Source: Paenalicyclobacillus macrosporangiidus (GTDB lineage Bacteria > Bacillota > Bacilli > Alicyclobacillales > Alicyclobacillaceae). Taken from it: a stretch of DNA of 64,000 nucleotides. The DNA lies in NCBI RefSeq assembly GCF_900116805.1, contig NZ_FPBV01000009.1:62001-126000 (forward strand), written 5' to 3'. Below the pieces are notes generated by a model, which made no database searches, was not told the origin of the DNA, and saw only the letters and a program-made list of their open reading frames with translations. Shown in pieces: positions 50,455-60,897 of this stretch. A program made the position numbers and the translations under genes. Numbering within the stretch: the first letter of the stretch is position 1; every line of letters starts with the position of its first letter.

Positions 50455-52548
50455 TCAGGAAGGATGTCCGGAGGAAAGCGACCGCGCCAGCGCCCCCGCA
50501 TCGAAGACCGGCTGCTGGCAGGCGTACTGCTCGCACACGTACGCCGCGGGCCGCCCGTTCACGAGGCCCTGGCTGGCGACGAACGGGGCGAGGTCCGCCA
50601 ACCGCCGCTGGCCCTCCGCCCCGTCGTGGGCGAGCAGGATGGCGTTGGGCAGATACGTCCGCTGGAGGACGGCTCGCATCCGGGCCGTGTCTTCATCCTC
50701 CGGCGGTCCAGCGATGACAATCTCCCGGGACGGGCCGAGCGCCATCAACACCGCGATCCCGAACTGGGTGTACCCGGCCGGATGGCGGGCGGCTTCCCCC
50801 GCGCAGGCGGACAACTGCCGCTCCGCCAGCGCGGTCCACTCCGGCTGGCCGGTGATGCGCGCGAGCTTCAACAGATTCCACGCCGCCACCGAATTGGCGG
50901 ACGGAATGGCTCCGTCGTACATCTCCTTCGGCCGGGCGAGGAGGACCTCCCCATCCGAGCCGTAGAAGTAGTAGCCGCCCCGCGCCTCATCCCAAAAAAG
51001 ACGTTGCATGTCCTGCTGAAGACGAAGGGCACCATTCAGGTAGTCCATCCCGAAGGTGGCTTCGTACAGCTCGAGGGCGGCCCAAACCCAGAAGGCGTAG
51101 TCGTCGGCGTAGGCCAGGTGAGCCGCGTCGCCGTCGCGATAGCGCGCCAACAGACGCCCATCGGGCCGGATGAGGTGCCGGTGCACAAAGCGATACACCT
51201 GCTCGGCCGCCTCCACCCACGCCGGCTCAGCCAACACCCGGCCCGCCCGCGCGAGAGCCGCGGCGGCGAGGGCGTTCCAAGCGGTCAGGATCTTGTCGTC
51301 CCGATGGGGCCGCACCCGCCGTTCGCGGGCGGCCCGCAGGCGCTCGTGCGCCTCGCGCACCTGCGCCCGCCACTCGTCCGGATCCAAGCCCTCCTCGCGC
51401 GCGAACGCCTCCATCGTCCGCTCGACGAGGTTCGGAATGCTCCTTCCTTCGAAGTTCCCGGCCGGCGTGATGTCAAAGCACCGGCAGTAGCGATCGCCGA
51501 GTTCGTCGCCGAGGACCGCCCGGACCTCGTCGACGGTCCACAGGTAGTACTTGCCCTCCTCCCCTTCAGAGTCGGCGTCCTCGGCGGCGTGAAAGGCACC
51601 TTCCGGGTCCCGCATGTCGCGCAAGAGGTAAGTCAGCACGTCGCGGGCCACCGCCGCGAACAGCGGCCTGCCGGTCGCCTGGTACGCCTCCGTGTACGCG
51701 AGGGCGAGCAAGGCGTTGTCGTACAGCATCTTTTCAAAATGTGGCACCAGCCAGCGTCGATCGGTGCTGTAGCGGGCGAACCCGAAACCGACGTGATCGT
51801 ACAGACCGCCCCGGTACATCCGCTCCAAGGTGTTCGACGCCATCTCCGTGGCTTCCGCCTCGCCGCGCAGATGTCCGTAGCGGAGCAGGAAGATGAGTTG
51901 GTGCGGCGTCGGAAACTTGGGCGCATCGCCGAATCCGCCGTATTCGGCATCGTACTGACTCCGGAGCTGTTCGTACATCCGCCGCACGAACCCTTCGTCG
52001 GCGTCCCCCGGGCGGCCCTGGGCGGCAAACGCCTGCTTCACGTGGCGGGCGATGTCCTGTCCGGCCGACAGGACCTTATCGCGATCCCGCGTCCACGCCA
52101 GATGAATCTGCTTAAGCAGCTCCATCAGCCCGATGCGGCCGAAGCGCCGTCGCTTCGGGAAATAGGTGCCGGCGAAGACGGGCTCTTGCTCCGGCGTGAG
52201 GATCACCGTCAACGGCCATCCGCCCTGCCCCGTCAAGGCCTGGCAGACGGTCATGTAGATGTGGTCGATGTCCGGACGCTCTTCGCGATCCACCTTCACG
52301 CTCACGAAATGTTCGTTCAGGTACGCGGCCACCTCTTCGTCCTCAAAGGACTCGTGCGCCATCACGTGGCACCAATGGCATGTGGAATAGCCGATGCTCA
52401 GGAACACCAGCTTGTCTTCCTGTTTCGCCCGGTCGAAAGCTTCTTTTCCCCACGGGTGCCAGTCCACGGGATTGTAGGCGTGCTGCAGAAGATAGGGGGA
52501 TTTTTCGTTGGCCAGCCGATTGGGTTTCTGCTGGGTGGTCAGGAGCAT
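50455..52548 (-). CDS. YyaL-type thioredoxin-domain protein (DUF255)
   Basis: About 697 residues. The N-terminal thioredoxin-like domain has [18 protein letters not shown] (redox CHWC) and [14 protein letters not shown]; the rest is an (alpha/alpha)6-barrel like cellulase/epimerase folds, with [17 protein letters not shown] and [13 protein letters not shown]. Length and order match the COG1331 family. The function is not established. Start ATG 52548 (GTG 52551 next to it) after AAGGGGG. Confidence 0.9.
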   Translation of the reverse strand: MLLTTQQKPNRLANEKSPYLLQHAYNPVDWHPWGKEAFDRAKQEDKLVFLSIGYSTCHWCHVMAHESFEDEEVAAYLNEHFVSVKVDREERPDIDHIYMTVCQALTGQGGWPLTVILTPEQEPVFAGTYFPKRRRFGRIGLMELLKQIHLAWTRDRDKVLSAGQDIARHVKQAFAAQGRPGDADEGFVRRMYEQLRSQYDAEYGGFGDAPKFPTPHQLIFLLRYGHLRGEAEATEMASNTLERMYRGGLYDHVGFGFARYSTDRRWLVPHFEKMLYDNALLALAYTEAYQATGRPLFAAVARDVLTYLLRDMRDPEGAFHAAEDADSEGEEGKYYLWTVDEVRAVLGDELGDRYCRCFDITPAGNFEGRSIPNLVERTMEAFAREEGLDPDEWRAQVREAHERLRAARERRVRPHRDDKILTAWNALAAAALARAGRVLAEPAWVEAAEQVYRFVHRHLIRPDGRLLARYRDGDAAHLAYADDYAFWVWAALELYEATFGMDYLNGALRLQQDMQRLFWDEARGGYYFYGSDGEVLLARPKEMYDGAIPSANSVAAWNLLKLARITGQPEWTALAERQLSACAGEAARHPAGYTQFGIAVLMALGPSREIVIAGPPEDEDTARMRAVLQRTYLPNAILLAHDGAEGQRRLADLAPFVASQGLVNGRPAAYVCEQYACQQPVFDAGALARSLSSGHPS

Positions 52549-52670
52549 CACCCCCTTGTTCCATCATATTCTCATTCTTTCAAACTCAACTTACCCTGCG
52601 GACATCCGACGTGGACACCGCCACGCCCTTGCCAGAAAGGCGGCTTGCAGATCCAGTATACCCTGTACAG

Positions 52671-52700
52671 GAAAAGAGCACCGCCTCTTCAAGCCGGTGC
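52671..52700 (-). terminator. Terminator of the nucleotide-sugar dehydrogenase gene
   Basis: On the minus strand GCACCG pairs with CGGTGC across an 11-base loop, followed by TCTTTTC. A TATACT just beyond (52657-52662) may be the -10 of the YyaL gene. Confidence 0.6.
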
Positions 52701-52756
52701 CCTGTGTTGGCCGGGTGATACACATCCCGCCGCCCCGCCGGGGAACGCGCGCCGGA

Positions 52757-53950
52757 TCACGCGGGGCGCAGGTCGGCCTCCGCGAGGATCTTCTCGACAA
52801 TCACCCCGTCCGCCCCGTACAGGCAGGATTCCAAGGTGGAGACTTGGAACGGGTATTGCATCGGCACGGTCGGATCGAACGCGCGGACCACCGCGCCCCG
52901 CCGCAGCAGGTGCTCCGCGCACGCCAACGCCGGACTGTGGCGGACGTCGTTCGATCCGTCCTTCATCCCGAGGCCGAGGATAGCAATGGTGCACGCCTCC
53001 AAGCGCCTGCCGAGCGCGGTGAGTTGCACCGCCAATCGCTCGACCATGCGGGCCGGCGCGGTTTCGTTGATGCGGCGCGCCAACTGCAGGAGCGGCAATG
53101 CGCGGTCCGCAGGCACGGACGCAGCCAGGTAGGCGTAGGCATTCGGGATGCAGTAGCCGCCGACGCCGATGCCTGGCTCGAGAAGACGCACCCGCGGATG
53201 CGTGTTCGCCAGCCCAATCAACTCGTACACATCCACGCCATGGTGCTCCGCGATCTCTTTGAGCTGGTGCGCCAACGCGATGTTCACGTCTCGTTGCACG
53301 TTTTCGATGACCTTGGTCAACTGGGCCGTCCGGAGGTCCGTCACATGAATCTTGCCCGCCGTCAACCGGGAGAGCAATTCGGCCGCCTTGGCTGTGCACT
53401 GCGGGGTCAGACCTGCGAGCACCACGTCGAGCGTCTGAAATTCGTGGATTGCCCGCCCTTCTGCGACCCGCTCGGGGGCGTACGCCACGTGAAAGTCGAC
53501 CCCCGGTGTCATATGGCTGGCCTCGCGCAACCGGGGAATGATCTTTTCTTCCATCATGCCCGGGACGACGGTGCTGCGGACCAACACCAAATCGCCCGGC
53601 TTCAACACCCTGCCCAGTTGTTCCATGGCGCTGAGCAGGGGCGTCTCGTTCAGCGTCCCGTCCTGCCCGACCGGAACCCCCACCGTGACGATGTAGGCCC
53701 TGCCTTCCCAAGCCGCGACGGAAATGTGCGTGGTCGGTATGAATCGGCCCGCCATCAAGTGGCGTTGCAGGATGGACTCCAGGGTCTCTCCGTGAAACGT
53801 CTCCGACACAGCGGTTCGTCCGTGGCACAGCTCGTTCACCTTGTCCTCGTCGATGTCCACCCCCACGACTCGGTATCCTTTTTCGCAAAGGCACAGCGCC
53901 AAGGGAAGCCCGATGTACCCCAAGCCGACAACGCCGATGGTTCCGTCCAC
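52757..53950 (-). CDS. UDP-glucose/GDP-mannose dehydrogenase family (UDP-ManNAc dehydrogenase-like)
   Basis: 397 residues. GVVGLGYIGLPLALCLCEKG is the NAD fold at the very start; the central helix TKVIENVQRDVNIALAHQL holds the catalytic lysine region, and the nucleophilic cysteine is in GGYCIPNAY. After it the usual acidic residue of the family is replaced. GTG 53950 is chosen because GGAGGGG is five to six bases before it; ATG 53977 is in frame with a weaker site. Makes a uronic-type sugar for surface glycans; the exact sugar is not certain. Confidence 0.86.
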   Translation of the reverse strand: MDGTIGVVGLGYIGLPLALCLCEKGYRVVGVDIDEDKVNELCHGRTAVSETFHGETLESILQRHLMAGRFIPTTHISVAAWEGRAYIVTVGVPVGQDGTLNETPLLSAMEQLGRVLKPGDLVLVRSTVVPGMMEEKIIPRLREASHMTPGVDFHVAYAPERVAEGRAIHEFQTLDVVLAGLTPQCTAKAAELLSRLTAGKIHVTDLRTAQLTKVIENVQRDVNIALAHQLKEIAEHHGVDVYELIGLANTHPRVRLLEPGIGVGGYCIPNAYAYLAASVPADRALPLLQLARRINETAPARMVERLAVQLTALGRRLEACTIAILGLGMKDGSNDVRHSPALACAEHLLRRGAVVRAFDPTVPMQYPFQVSTLESCLYGADGVIVEKILAEADLRPA

Positions 53951-54241
53951 AGCAACCCCTCCGGTTTTTGTGCTCATTTTTACCCTAGCGGAGCCGTGTG
54001 GAATTCCAGTGAAGGCACTGTAAAGGGTTGACGAAGAATTCGCAAAAGGCGGCCATGGAGCATGCCCGGGCGCCGCCACAAATCCTTCACAATTCTTTTC
54101 CGTAAACATATTTACTTAGTCCATGCAAATTGTTACGTTTCCGTCGTGGAATACATGATTAAATTAGTCATCTATTGGCCGTTTGATCCATATTGAATTC
54201 AGGCCCGCCCTGCAGACGGCCAGACCCCAGGAGGATTCCGC
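53951..54241. other. AT-rich divergent control region of ugd-like gene and efeO
   Basis: More AT-rich than its surroundings. Contains GTAAA-cata-TTTAC (about 54102-54115) and other near-palindromes that could be operators, for example for an iron regulator of efeO, but no clear Fur box was found. Confidence 0.4.
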
Positions 54242-55429
54242 ATGACCCGACCTCATCCGATGTTGCGCGCCAGCCTTACGGTGCTGACGCTGCTCACGCT
54301 CGCCGGCTGCGGGACCGGAGCCGGCACCGCCAACCAGGCAGCCGCCCCCGTCCAGAACGCGGCCGGGGATGCCGCCGCTGCGGCGGGCATTCCGCAGGGC
54401 ACAAAGACGATGCTGGACCTGGTCCAGCAGTTCGACAACGCCCTTCAGAGCGGGGACGCCGCTCAACTGAAGTCCTTGGCGAAACAGCTCAACGACGCCT
54501 GGGCCAGCTTCGAGGACGCCGTGCGGCCCAAGTTCCCGGTTCAGTACGCCAACGTGGAGAAATACCTGAGCCCGCTGACCGCCGGGACCCAGGCGGACAA
54601 ACCCGACACCGCAGCCTTGCGGCAGTTGGCGCAGGGACTCTCCGGAGCTCTGCAGGACCTCGCACAGGCCGCCAGCGCGGCGAAGCCGGGAGCAAGCAAG
54701 GACGATGCCGGCCTCACCCAGGCCGCCGAGCGGTACCACGCGTACACCGTCGAGCAGGTCAAGCAACTGGCCGAGGCCACGCAGCGCTTCACCGACGCGG
54801 TCCGCAGCGGCAACATCGCCCAGGCCAAGGCGCTGTACCCGCAGGCGCGGGTGTATTACGAGCGAATTGAACCCATCGCCGAGACGTTCGGGGATCTCGA
54901 TCCGGACATTGACGCACGCGAAGGGGACGTTGATGCGGCCTCCTGGCGCGGGTTCCACAAGCTGGAGCAGGCCCTGTGGGTGAAATCGTCCCTCGCCGGC
55001 ATGGGCCCGGTCGCCGACCGGCTCGATGCCGATGTGAAGCAGCTCGTGGAGCAGGTGCAGGCCCGCACCATCCAGCCGGGCGAAGTCGTGGCGGGAGCGG
55101 TGGAGCTGCTGAATGAAGCGGCCACTTCGAAGATCACCGGCGAGGAGGAGCGCTATTCGCACCTGGACCTGGTGGATCTCGCCGCCAACGTCGACGGGTC
55201 GGAGGCCGCCTACCAGGCCATCCAACCGCTCGTCGAGGCCCGCGATCCCGCGCTCAACCAACGCATCCAAGCACGCTTCGCGGCCCTGCACGACGCGCTC
55301 AAGCCGTACCGGGAGGGCGACGGATGGGTCGCGTACAACCGGCTGAAGCCCGACGACACGAGGAAGATCAGCCAGGCCATCCAGGCCGCCGCGGAGCCCC
55401 TGTCGCAGGCCGCCAAGATCCTCGATTGA
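54242..55429 (+). CDS. efeO: Iron-uptake lipoprotein EfeO (imelysin/M75)
   Basis: 395 residues. Lipoprotein signal (LAGC), a spacer and an M75 imelysin-like domain. WRGFHKLEQALW matches the conserved GxHxxE-type motif of EfeO, and ERYSHLDLVDLAANVDGSE is the C-terminal mark. It captures iron at the outer membrane face for transport. ATG 54242 follows AGGAGGA. EfeB follows after 54 bases with a GGGAGGGC/GCCCTCCC hairpin between. Confidence 0.92.
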   Translation: MTRPHPMLRASLTVLTLLTLAGCGTGAGTANQAAAPVQNAAGDAAAAAGIPQGTKTMLDLVQQFDNALQSGDAAQLKSLAKQLNDAWASFEDAVRPKFPVQYANVEKYLSPLTAGTQADKPDTAALRQLAQGLSGALQDLAQAASAAKPGASKDDAGLTQAAERYHAYTVEQVKQLAEATQRFTDAVRSGNIAQAKALYPQARVYYERIEPIAETFGDLDPDIDAREGDVDAASWRGFHKLEQALWVKSSLAGMGPVADRLDADVKQLVEQVQARTIQPGEVVAGAVELLNEAATSKITGEEERYSHLDLVDLAANVDGSEAAYQAIQPLVEARDPALNQRIQARFAALHDALKPYREGDGWVAYNRLKPDDTRKISQAIQAAAEPLSQAAKILD

Positions 55430-55483
55430 CACCAGGATCGGACACCGGGAGGGCGGGCCGCCCTCCCGCAAGGAGGATTGCTG

Positions 55484-56836
55484 ATGGCGACGACCCACAC
55501 ACCCCCCGAGGGTGCAGATGCCGGCCGCACCCCGTGGTGGAACCGGCCCATGACGCGCCGGCAAATGCTGCGCACCAGCGCCGCCGGTGCCCTCGGCCTC
55601 GCCGTCGGAGCCGCCGCGGCCCGCATCGGCTGGGGCGCCGAGACACGTCCGGCCGGCGGCGGGACCAAGGCCGAGGCGGGCTCAGTGCAGGTGGTACCGT
55701 TTTACGGGGAGCACCAGGCGGGCATCACCACGCCGCAGCAGGCGCACCTGGTGTTGGCCGCGTACGACGTGCTCACGACCCGTGCCGGCGAACTCAAGGA
55801 TCTCCTGCGCGCGTGGACCGAGGCCGCGGCGCGCATGACGCAGGGCCAACCCCTGCCTGCCAGCTCTTCCCTGACCGCGCTGCCCCCGGCCGACACAGGG
55901 GAGGCGTTGGGGCTTCCGCCCGCCCGCCTGACCCTCACGTTCGGCTTCGGGCCCGGGCTGTTCCGGCGCGACGGCGTGGACCGTTTTGGACTGGCGAGCC
56001 GCAGGCCGAACACCCTGCAGGACATCCCGCCGATGCCGCGTGAAGCGCTCGATCCCGCCTGGTGCGGCGGCGACCTGTTGATCCAGGCCTGCGCGGACGA
56101 TCCGCAGGTGGCCTTTCACGCCGTCCGCAACCTCACCCGCGCCGCCGCCGGCGCGGCCGCCATCCGATGGATGCAGCGCGGGTTTCTCGGCATGCCCGGC
56201 GCAGGCGGAGGTGACGGCGGCGGTGGCACTGCCGGCGCCGCGGCCGGCAGCGCGGACCGCAATCAGACGCCGCGCAACCTGTTCGGATTCAAGGACGGCA
56301 CCGCGAACCGGTCGGTGCTCACGGACGCGGGCCTCCGGCAACACGTATGGGTGGGGCCGTCCGACGGTCCCGCCTGGATGCGGGGCGGGACGTACTTGGC
56401 CGTCCGCCATATCCGCATGCACCTGGAGGTGTGGGACCGCACCTCGCTCGACGACCAGGAACAGACCTTCGGCCGCCGCAAGGACAGCGGCGCCCCGTTT
56501 GGCGCCAGCGACGAGTTCGATCCGGTCGATCCCGCCCGCCTTCCGCAGGACGCCCACGTGCGGCTGGCGCGCGGTGACGGCAGCATCCAGTTGCTTCGGC
56601 GGGGCTATTCGTACGTCGCCGGGATCGACCCGAAGACCGGCCTCCTCGACGCGGGCCTGTGCTTCCTCTCGTTCCAGCGCGACCTGCAGCGCCAGTTCGT
56701 GCCCGTGCTGCGCCGCCTGCAAGAGCAGGATGCGCTCAACGAGTACACGGAGCACTTCGGCAGCGCTGTGTTCGCCATCCCGCCCGGGACCCAACCGGGA
56801 AGCTTTGTCGGCGAGGGGCTGTTCGGCACCCTGTGA
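55484..56836 (+). CDS. efeB: Dyp-type haem peroxidase EfeB
   Basis: 450 residues. Twin-arginine signal (MTRRQMLRTSAAGALG at about 23-38), then a Dyp-peroxidase domain with the GFKDGTANR (GxxDG) motif and VRHIRMHLEVWD. A Gly/Ala-rich insert near 245-260 separates the halves. Exported folded, it uses peroxide to oxidise Fe2+ or extract haem iron with EfeO. ATG 55484 follows AAGGAGG. No efeU permease gene is next to it in this window. Confidence 0.93.
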   Translation: MATTHTPPEGADAGRTPWWNRPMTRRQMLRTSAAGALGLAVGAAAARIGWGAETRPAGGGTKAEAGSVQVVPFYGEHQAGITTPQQAHLVLAAYDVLTTRAGELKDLLRAWTEAAARMTQGQPLPASSSLTALPPADTGEALGLPPARLTLTFGFGPGLFRRDGVDRFGLASRRPNTLQDIPPMPREALDPAWCGGDLLIQACADDPQVAFHAVRNLTRAAAGAAAIRWMQRGFLGMPGAGGGDGGGGTAGAAAGSADRNQTPRNLFGFKDGTANRSVLTDAGLRQHVWVGPSDGPAWMRGGTYLAVRHIRMHLEVWDRTSLDDQEQTFGRRKDSGAPFGASDEFDPVDPARLPQDAHVRLARGDGSIQLLRRGYSYVAGIDPKTGLLDAGLCFLSFQRDLQRQFVPVLRRLQEQDALNEYTEHFGSAVFAIPPGTQPGSFVGEGLFGTL

Positions 56837-56920
56837 AGCCGGGGCGAGGCCGCAGGCCCCCGCGCATCGGCAGGTCTGCAATTCCTGCAATCCCATGCGA
56901 CAGTGAACCCATTCCTCTCC

Positions 56921-56945
56921 GGGGGCGGCCGCGACGGCCGCCCCC
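56921..56945. terminator. Hairpin after efeB
   Basis: GGGGGCGGCCG-cga-CGGCCGCCCCC, 11-bp perfect stem, no T-tract. Confidence 0.55.
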
Positions 56946-57034
56946 GCCCCGTCTAGCGAGCCTGTCGAAAGATGTGGTAGAATGTCTTCGATATTCATGG
57001 GTTGTGGACGGCCCGGTCTTCGGGAGGAGGAGCC

Positions 57035-58015
57035 ATGCGCAAGCTGGTCGCCGGCATCGCGGCGCTTTTGTATATATACGTTTCGTCCTCACTGCTGGTC
57101 TTCGCCGGACCGTTTTCGGCCCTGCGCGGATTCGTGATCGATTCCCTGGCGACGACGCGACATCAGTACCTGCTGAAGCCCCTGTCCCTGTTTTTGCTGT
57201 CTGACGCGGAGATCGCGGCGCACATGCCGCACATTCTGGACACCAACGCCCGGGTCACCGGCGCGGACATGAACGTCACGCAAGACTTTCGCAATGTGAC
57301 CGACAACTCCATCGAGATCCACGACTACACCGGACGTACCTTCCAGGCGAAGGTGATGCTGGTGCACAACCCGAACCTGGTGAAGGTGGCGGTCACAAAG
57401 GATCTGGGGGTGGCCGGGCAGACGGTGTCCGAGATGGTGGCCGAAAACCACGCCATCGCCGGCGTCAATGCGGGCGCGTTCCAGGACGTGGGTTGGCACG
57501 GGACCGGCGGCATGCCGCTTGGGATCACGATGCACGACGGCAAGCTGATTGGGAACGACCAGAGCCAGTGGTATCAACAACCGGTGATCGGCATCACGGA
57601 CGAGGGCGTGCTCGTCGCCGGAAACTATTCGGTCGCCCAGTTGAAGCAGTTGCACGTGCAGGAGGCGGTCTCCTTCGGACCGGTGCTCGTGCGCGACGGC
57701 AAGGGCCTGGTCCAGGGGGACGGCGGCTGGGGCTTGGCGCCCCGCACCGCCATCGGCCAGACGGCGGACGGCACCATCATCTTCGTCGTCACCGACGGCC
57801 GCTTCATCCATGGACCGGACAACCTGGGCGCGTCTCTGAAGGACGTCCAGGACATCATGCTCGAGTACGGCGCCACCATCGCGGTGAACCTCGACGGAGG
57901 TTCCTCGTCGACGATGGTGTATGACGGGAAACTGGTGAACCAACCGGTGGACATCCTCGGTGAACGCAAGGTCGCCACGGCGTTCATCGTGATGCCGAAC
58001 GAGAACAGGGGGTGA
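57035..58015 (+). CDS. Phosphodiester glycosidase (NAGPA-type) membrane-anchored protein
   Basis: 326 residues. One N-terminal hydrophobic segment (about 1-28) and a C-terminal phosphodiester glycosidase domain: VAENHAIAGVNAGAFQD, PRTAIGQTADG and AVNLDGGSSSTMVY. Related exported proteins act on wall glycans. ATG 57035 follows GGAGGAGGAG. A TAGAAT at about 56977 is a possible -10. The next gene starts four bases after its stop. Confidence 0.9.
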   Translation: MRKLVAGIAALLYIYVSSSLLVFAGPFSALRGFVIDSLATTRHQYLLKPLSLFLLSDAEIAAHMPHILDTNARVTGADMNVTQDFRNVTDNSIEIHDYTGRTFQAKVMLVHNPNLVKVAVTKDLGVAGQTVSEMVAENHAIAGVNAGAFQDVGWHGTGGMPLGITMHDGKLIGNDQSQWYQQPVIGITDEGVLVAGNYSVAQLKQLHVQEAVSFGPVLVRDGKGLVQGDGGWGLAPRTAIGQTADGTIIFVVTDGRFIHGPDNLGASLKDVQDIMLEYGATIAVNLDGGSSSTMVYDGKLVNQPVDILGERKVATAFIVMPNENRG

Positions 58016-58019
58016 GCGC

Positions 58020-58997
58020 GTGGAGCGGAAACAGCGCAGGACCGGGCGCCGCATCCTCGCCTTCGTCACGGTGGTGACCGCGGTGCAGATTGGCACGTTC
58101 TACCATTACAACGCCATTTTGGCGGGGGCTCAGCCGTCCGGCGACCGTCAGACGAGCCAAGCGCCGTCCCCGCCGGATGACAGCGCGAAACAGCAGTTGG
58201 CCAAGCTCAAGCAACTCCACCCGACGCTCGCCGTCTCCGACGACGGCCGGTACGCCGCCTACGCCGACGACAGCCACCAGGTGCACGTGGTGGAGCTCGG
58301 CAAGCCGGACGAGGTGGCTTCCGTCCAGATGAAAGCGCCCGTCGTGTACCTGAAGTGGGTGCAGGACAGCGCCCTGTTTGTGGGCGAGAAGTTTGACGCC
58401 GGGTCGGACCACCGCTTGGCGCTGGCGACCATCGACGTCTCCACGCAGACGGTTCGGCTCATCCAGACGTTTACCCGCCTGTACGCGACGACCACGTTCA
58501 AAGACATTGAGTTCAGCGATACGACCAACGACATTTACGTGTTGATTGGCAGCAGCCAATCGGACCAAGTGTACCACTTCAATATCATGAGCGAGATGTC
58601 GCAGGTCCCGCTGGGCGGCCGCCGCATTGATCGGATTGCGGTGAGCGAGACCACGAACGACTTGTACGTGCAGGATTTCGCGGAGGGAACGCACAACGTC
58701 CTGGTCTACAACAGCAAGTCCGGCCTGACCCTGATCCGGCGCAACGCGGCGCTGTTACGCGCCGTCGACAACGACCTGTACTACGCCGTCCTCAATGACA
58801 GCGGCGAAGCCACCGCCGTCTACCGGTACGCGCCGCCCGCAGCGCCGGCATCCACCGGCAACGCGACGGACGCAGGGACGGCGTCCGGTTCCGGCACGTC
58901 GAGCCTCGTCAAAACCCTGGACGCGCCGGTCGATCCCGCCGCCATCCAGGTGTCGGATGACGGCACCATTTCCATTCAATCCGCAAATCCCTCCTGA
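58020..58997 (+). CDS. Membrane-anchored propeller-like protein of unknown function
   Basis: 325 residues. A single N-terminal hydrophobic helix (about 12-33), a Pro/Ser linker and then repeated beta-rich segments (LAVSDDGRYAAYAD, YLKWVQDSALFVG, DIEFSDTTNDIYVLIG, RIAVSETTNDLYVQD), which suggest a small beta-propeller outside the membrane. GTG 58020 with AGGGGGTGA. Co-transcribed with the phosphodiester glycosidase gene. No named family. Confidence 0.75.
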   Translation: MERKQRRTGRRILAFVTVVTAVQIGTFYHYNAILAGAQPSGDRQTSQAPSPPDDSAKQQLAKLKQLHPTLAVSDDGRYAAYADDSHQVHVVELGKPDEVASVQMKAPVVYLKWVQDSALFVGEKFDAGSDHRLALATIDVSTQTVRLIQTFTRLYATTTFKDIEFSDTTNDIYVLIGSSQSDQVYHFNIMSEMSQVPLGGRRIDRIAVSETTNDLYVQDFAEGTHNVLVYNSKSGLTLIRRNAALLRAVDNDLYYAVLNDSGEATAVYRYAPPAAPASTGNATDAGTASGSGTSSLVKTLDAPVDPAAIQVSDDGTISIQSANPS

Positions 58998-59005
58998 CGC
59001 CGTCA

Positions 59006-60893
59006 ATCGAGTAGGAGGGGGCGCCTAGCCCCCGTCCTCTCACACCACCGTACGTACCGTTCGGTATACGGCGGTTCATGTTGTGGAACGAAGTGCGTCG
59101 TATCGGTCGACCAAGCTCACGAGTCCTTGCTCTCGCCAGTACGCGAGGCCAAGGGCTTTGTTCATTTGTGGGCTTAATGCCAAGCGCCAGTATCCCTTGC
59201 GCGAGCCGCTGATATTTCGGGCCCATTCCTCGGATATACCAAGTTCCACCAGCTTCCTCCGCTTCGTTTTGGGCTTCTTCCATTGCTTCAGCAAGCACAT
59301 CCGAAGTCTGCGGCGTATCCACTCGTCCAGTTCCGCGAATACACTTCGCGTTTCAGCCCGACGGTAATACCCGCTCCATCCACGTAAGTACGCGTTGAGC
59401 TTATCAATACGTTCCTTCATGGATTGGCTGTGGCTGCGCTTCGTCAGCGTACGCACCTTGTCCTTGAAGCGTTTGAGGGACTTCGGTGCAACCCGAATCT
59501 TTGGCTGAAGGTGGTGCGTAAACGAGAACCCGAGGAATTTGCGTCTCCACGGTCGGTCTACTGCGCTTTTCTCCCTGTTCACCTTGAGCTTTAATCGTCC
59601 TTCAACAAATTCAGTAACACTTTCCATGACCCGTTCCCCGGCTCGGCGACTCCGCACATAGATGTTGCAGTCATCTGCATACCTGGCGAATCGGTGACCG
59701 CGCCGCATCAGTTCCTTGTCCAGGTCGTCCAGCATGATATTGGCGAGAAGTGGGCTCAGGGGGCCCCCTTGGGGGGTACCTTCTTCCGTGGCCACGCATA
59801 CCCCGCCTATCATGACGCCTGCCTGCAGATACTTTCGTATCAACTTGAGCAGCCGTTTGTCTGCGACCTTCCGCGCAACCCGCGCCATGAGTATGTCATG
59901 GTTGACACGGTCAAAGAACTGCGCCAAATCCATGTCCACTACCCACCGGTACCCGCGAGCAATGTACAGCTGCGCCTGGTTCACCGCTTGGTGGGCACTG
60001 TATCCCGGACGAAAGCCGTAGCTGAATGGTGAGAATTCCGGGTCAAAGATCGGTGTGAGAATTTGTTGAATGGCCTGTTGGATCAGGCGGTCGAGCACGG
60101 TGGGGATTCCTAACAACCGAACGCCCCCGTCCGGTTTCGGGATTTCGACTCGACGTACAGGCGTAGGCCGATAGGTCCCCTGAAGAAGTTCTTCCCGGAT
60201 GCGGTCCCAGTGTTCTTTCAGGAATGGTCGAAGAGATTTTACCTCCATTCCGTCGACACCAGCCGCTCCTTTGTCCCCCTCCACCCGGTGCAAGGCCAAG
60301 AGCATGTTTTCCCGCTCTACTACCTGCTCCATCAGGTTGATACGACCTTCTCCGCGGGTTGGTCCATTGGGTCGTGCCGGAGAGAAACTCGGCGCTTCCT
60401 CAGTCCCCCGTGGATTCACCACTTCCTCCTGAGGATAGCTCCCTGTCGGGATTTTCGGCTGTCTGTGCTTCTCTCTCGAACTTGCCATGGACAACCCTCA
60501 CAATCATGTTCGGTCCTTCCCTGCCCGGACGTCTCCTTGCAGGTACTATGACCTCTGCTGACTTCTGCCGGTTCAGCATCGCCTCACGACGATGGTTGCC
60601 AGACCTGCTGGCGTACCGGCAGACCTCCCCGGGTAAGAGCGTTGTCTTTCCCTCCATATACCCGCCCCATTTACTCTCGACAGCCTTCGGTAGCAAGGGC
60701 TTTGTCTTGTTTTGCAGACTTACCCAACTGTCGCTAGCCTCAATTGGGGTTCGTGACCCTCGGGCCGGAGGTTTGCCGCCGCCTTCCTTCAGATTCCACC
60801 TCGCGATGGACACCCTTGGCTTAAGCTAATGGCTACTGCTACCTTCGCCATTCCGGACTTTCACCGTATAGACAACGCCCATGCCGGGCGCAC
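59006..60893 (-). mobile_element. Group IIC intron
   Basis: 1888 bases. The 5' end is GTGCGCCC (60886-60893); the 3' end has domain V (TGAACCGCC, a loop, CGTACGGTGG) and domain VI (GGACGGGGGC...GCCCCC), ending CCTACTCGAT at 59006. It carries its own maturase in domain IV. As usual for class C, it sits directly after an intrinsic terminator stem (60898-60932), on the same strand. The insert lies between the Dabb gene and the propeller-like gene and breaks no coding sequence. Confidence 0.9.
59076..60488 (-). CDS. ltrA: Group II intron reverse transcriptase/maturase
   Basis: 470 residues. Reverse transcriptase fingers-palm with VRLLGIPTVLDRLIQQAI, SYGFRPGYSAHQAV, EGTPQGGPLSPLLANI and the catalytic FARYADDCNIYV (YADD). 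The maturase domain follows (WSGYYRRAE, WIRRRLR). No HNH endonuclease, as expected for class C. Full length with no frameshift, so probably active. ATG 60488 is inside domain IV; TTG 60494 is in frame. Confidence 0.95.
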   Translation of the reverse strand: MASSREKHRQPKIPTGSYPQEEVVNPRGTEEAPSFSPARPNGPTRGEGRINLMEQVVERENMLLALHRVEGDKGAAGVDGMEVKSLRPFLKEHWDRIREELLQGTYRPTPVRRVEIPKPDGGVRLLGIPTVLDRLIQQAIQQILTPIFDPEFSPFSYGFRPGYSAHQAVNQAQLYIARGYRWVVDMDLAQFFDRVNHDILMARVARKVADKRLLKLIRKYLQAGVMIGGVCVATEEGTPQGGPLSPLLANIMLDDLDKELMRRGHRFARYADDCNIYVRSRRAGERVMESVTEFVEGRLKLKVNREKSAVDRPWRRKFLGFSFTHHLQPKIRVAPKSLKRFKDKVRTLTKRSHSQSMKERIDKLNAYLRGWSGYYRRAETRSVFAELDEWIRRRLRMCLLKQWKKPKTKRRKLVELGISEEWARNISGSRKGYWRLALSPQMNKALGLAYWREQGLVSLVDRYDALRSTT

Positions 60894-60897
60894 AAAA

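Noticed and set aside
53951-54241. Fur box before efeO
   Set aside because: Only loose AT-rich palindromes; no good match to the GATAATGATAATCATTATC pattern.
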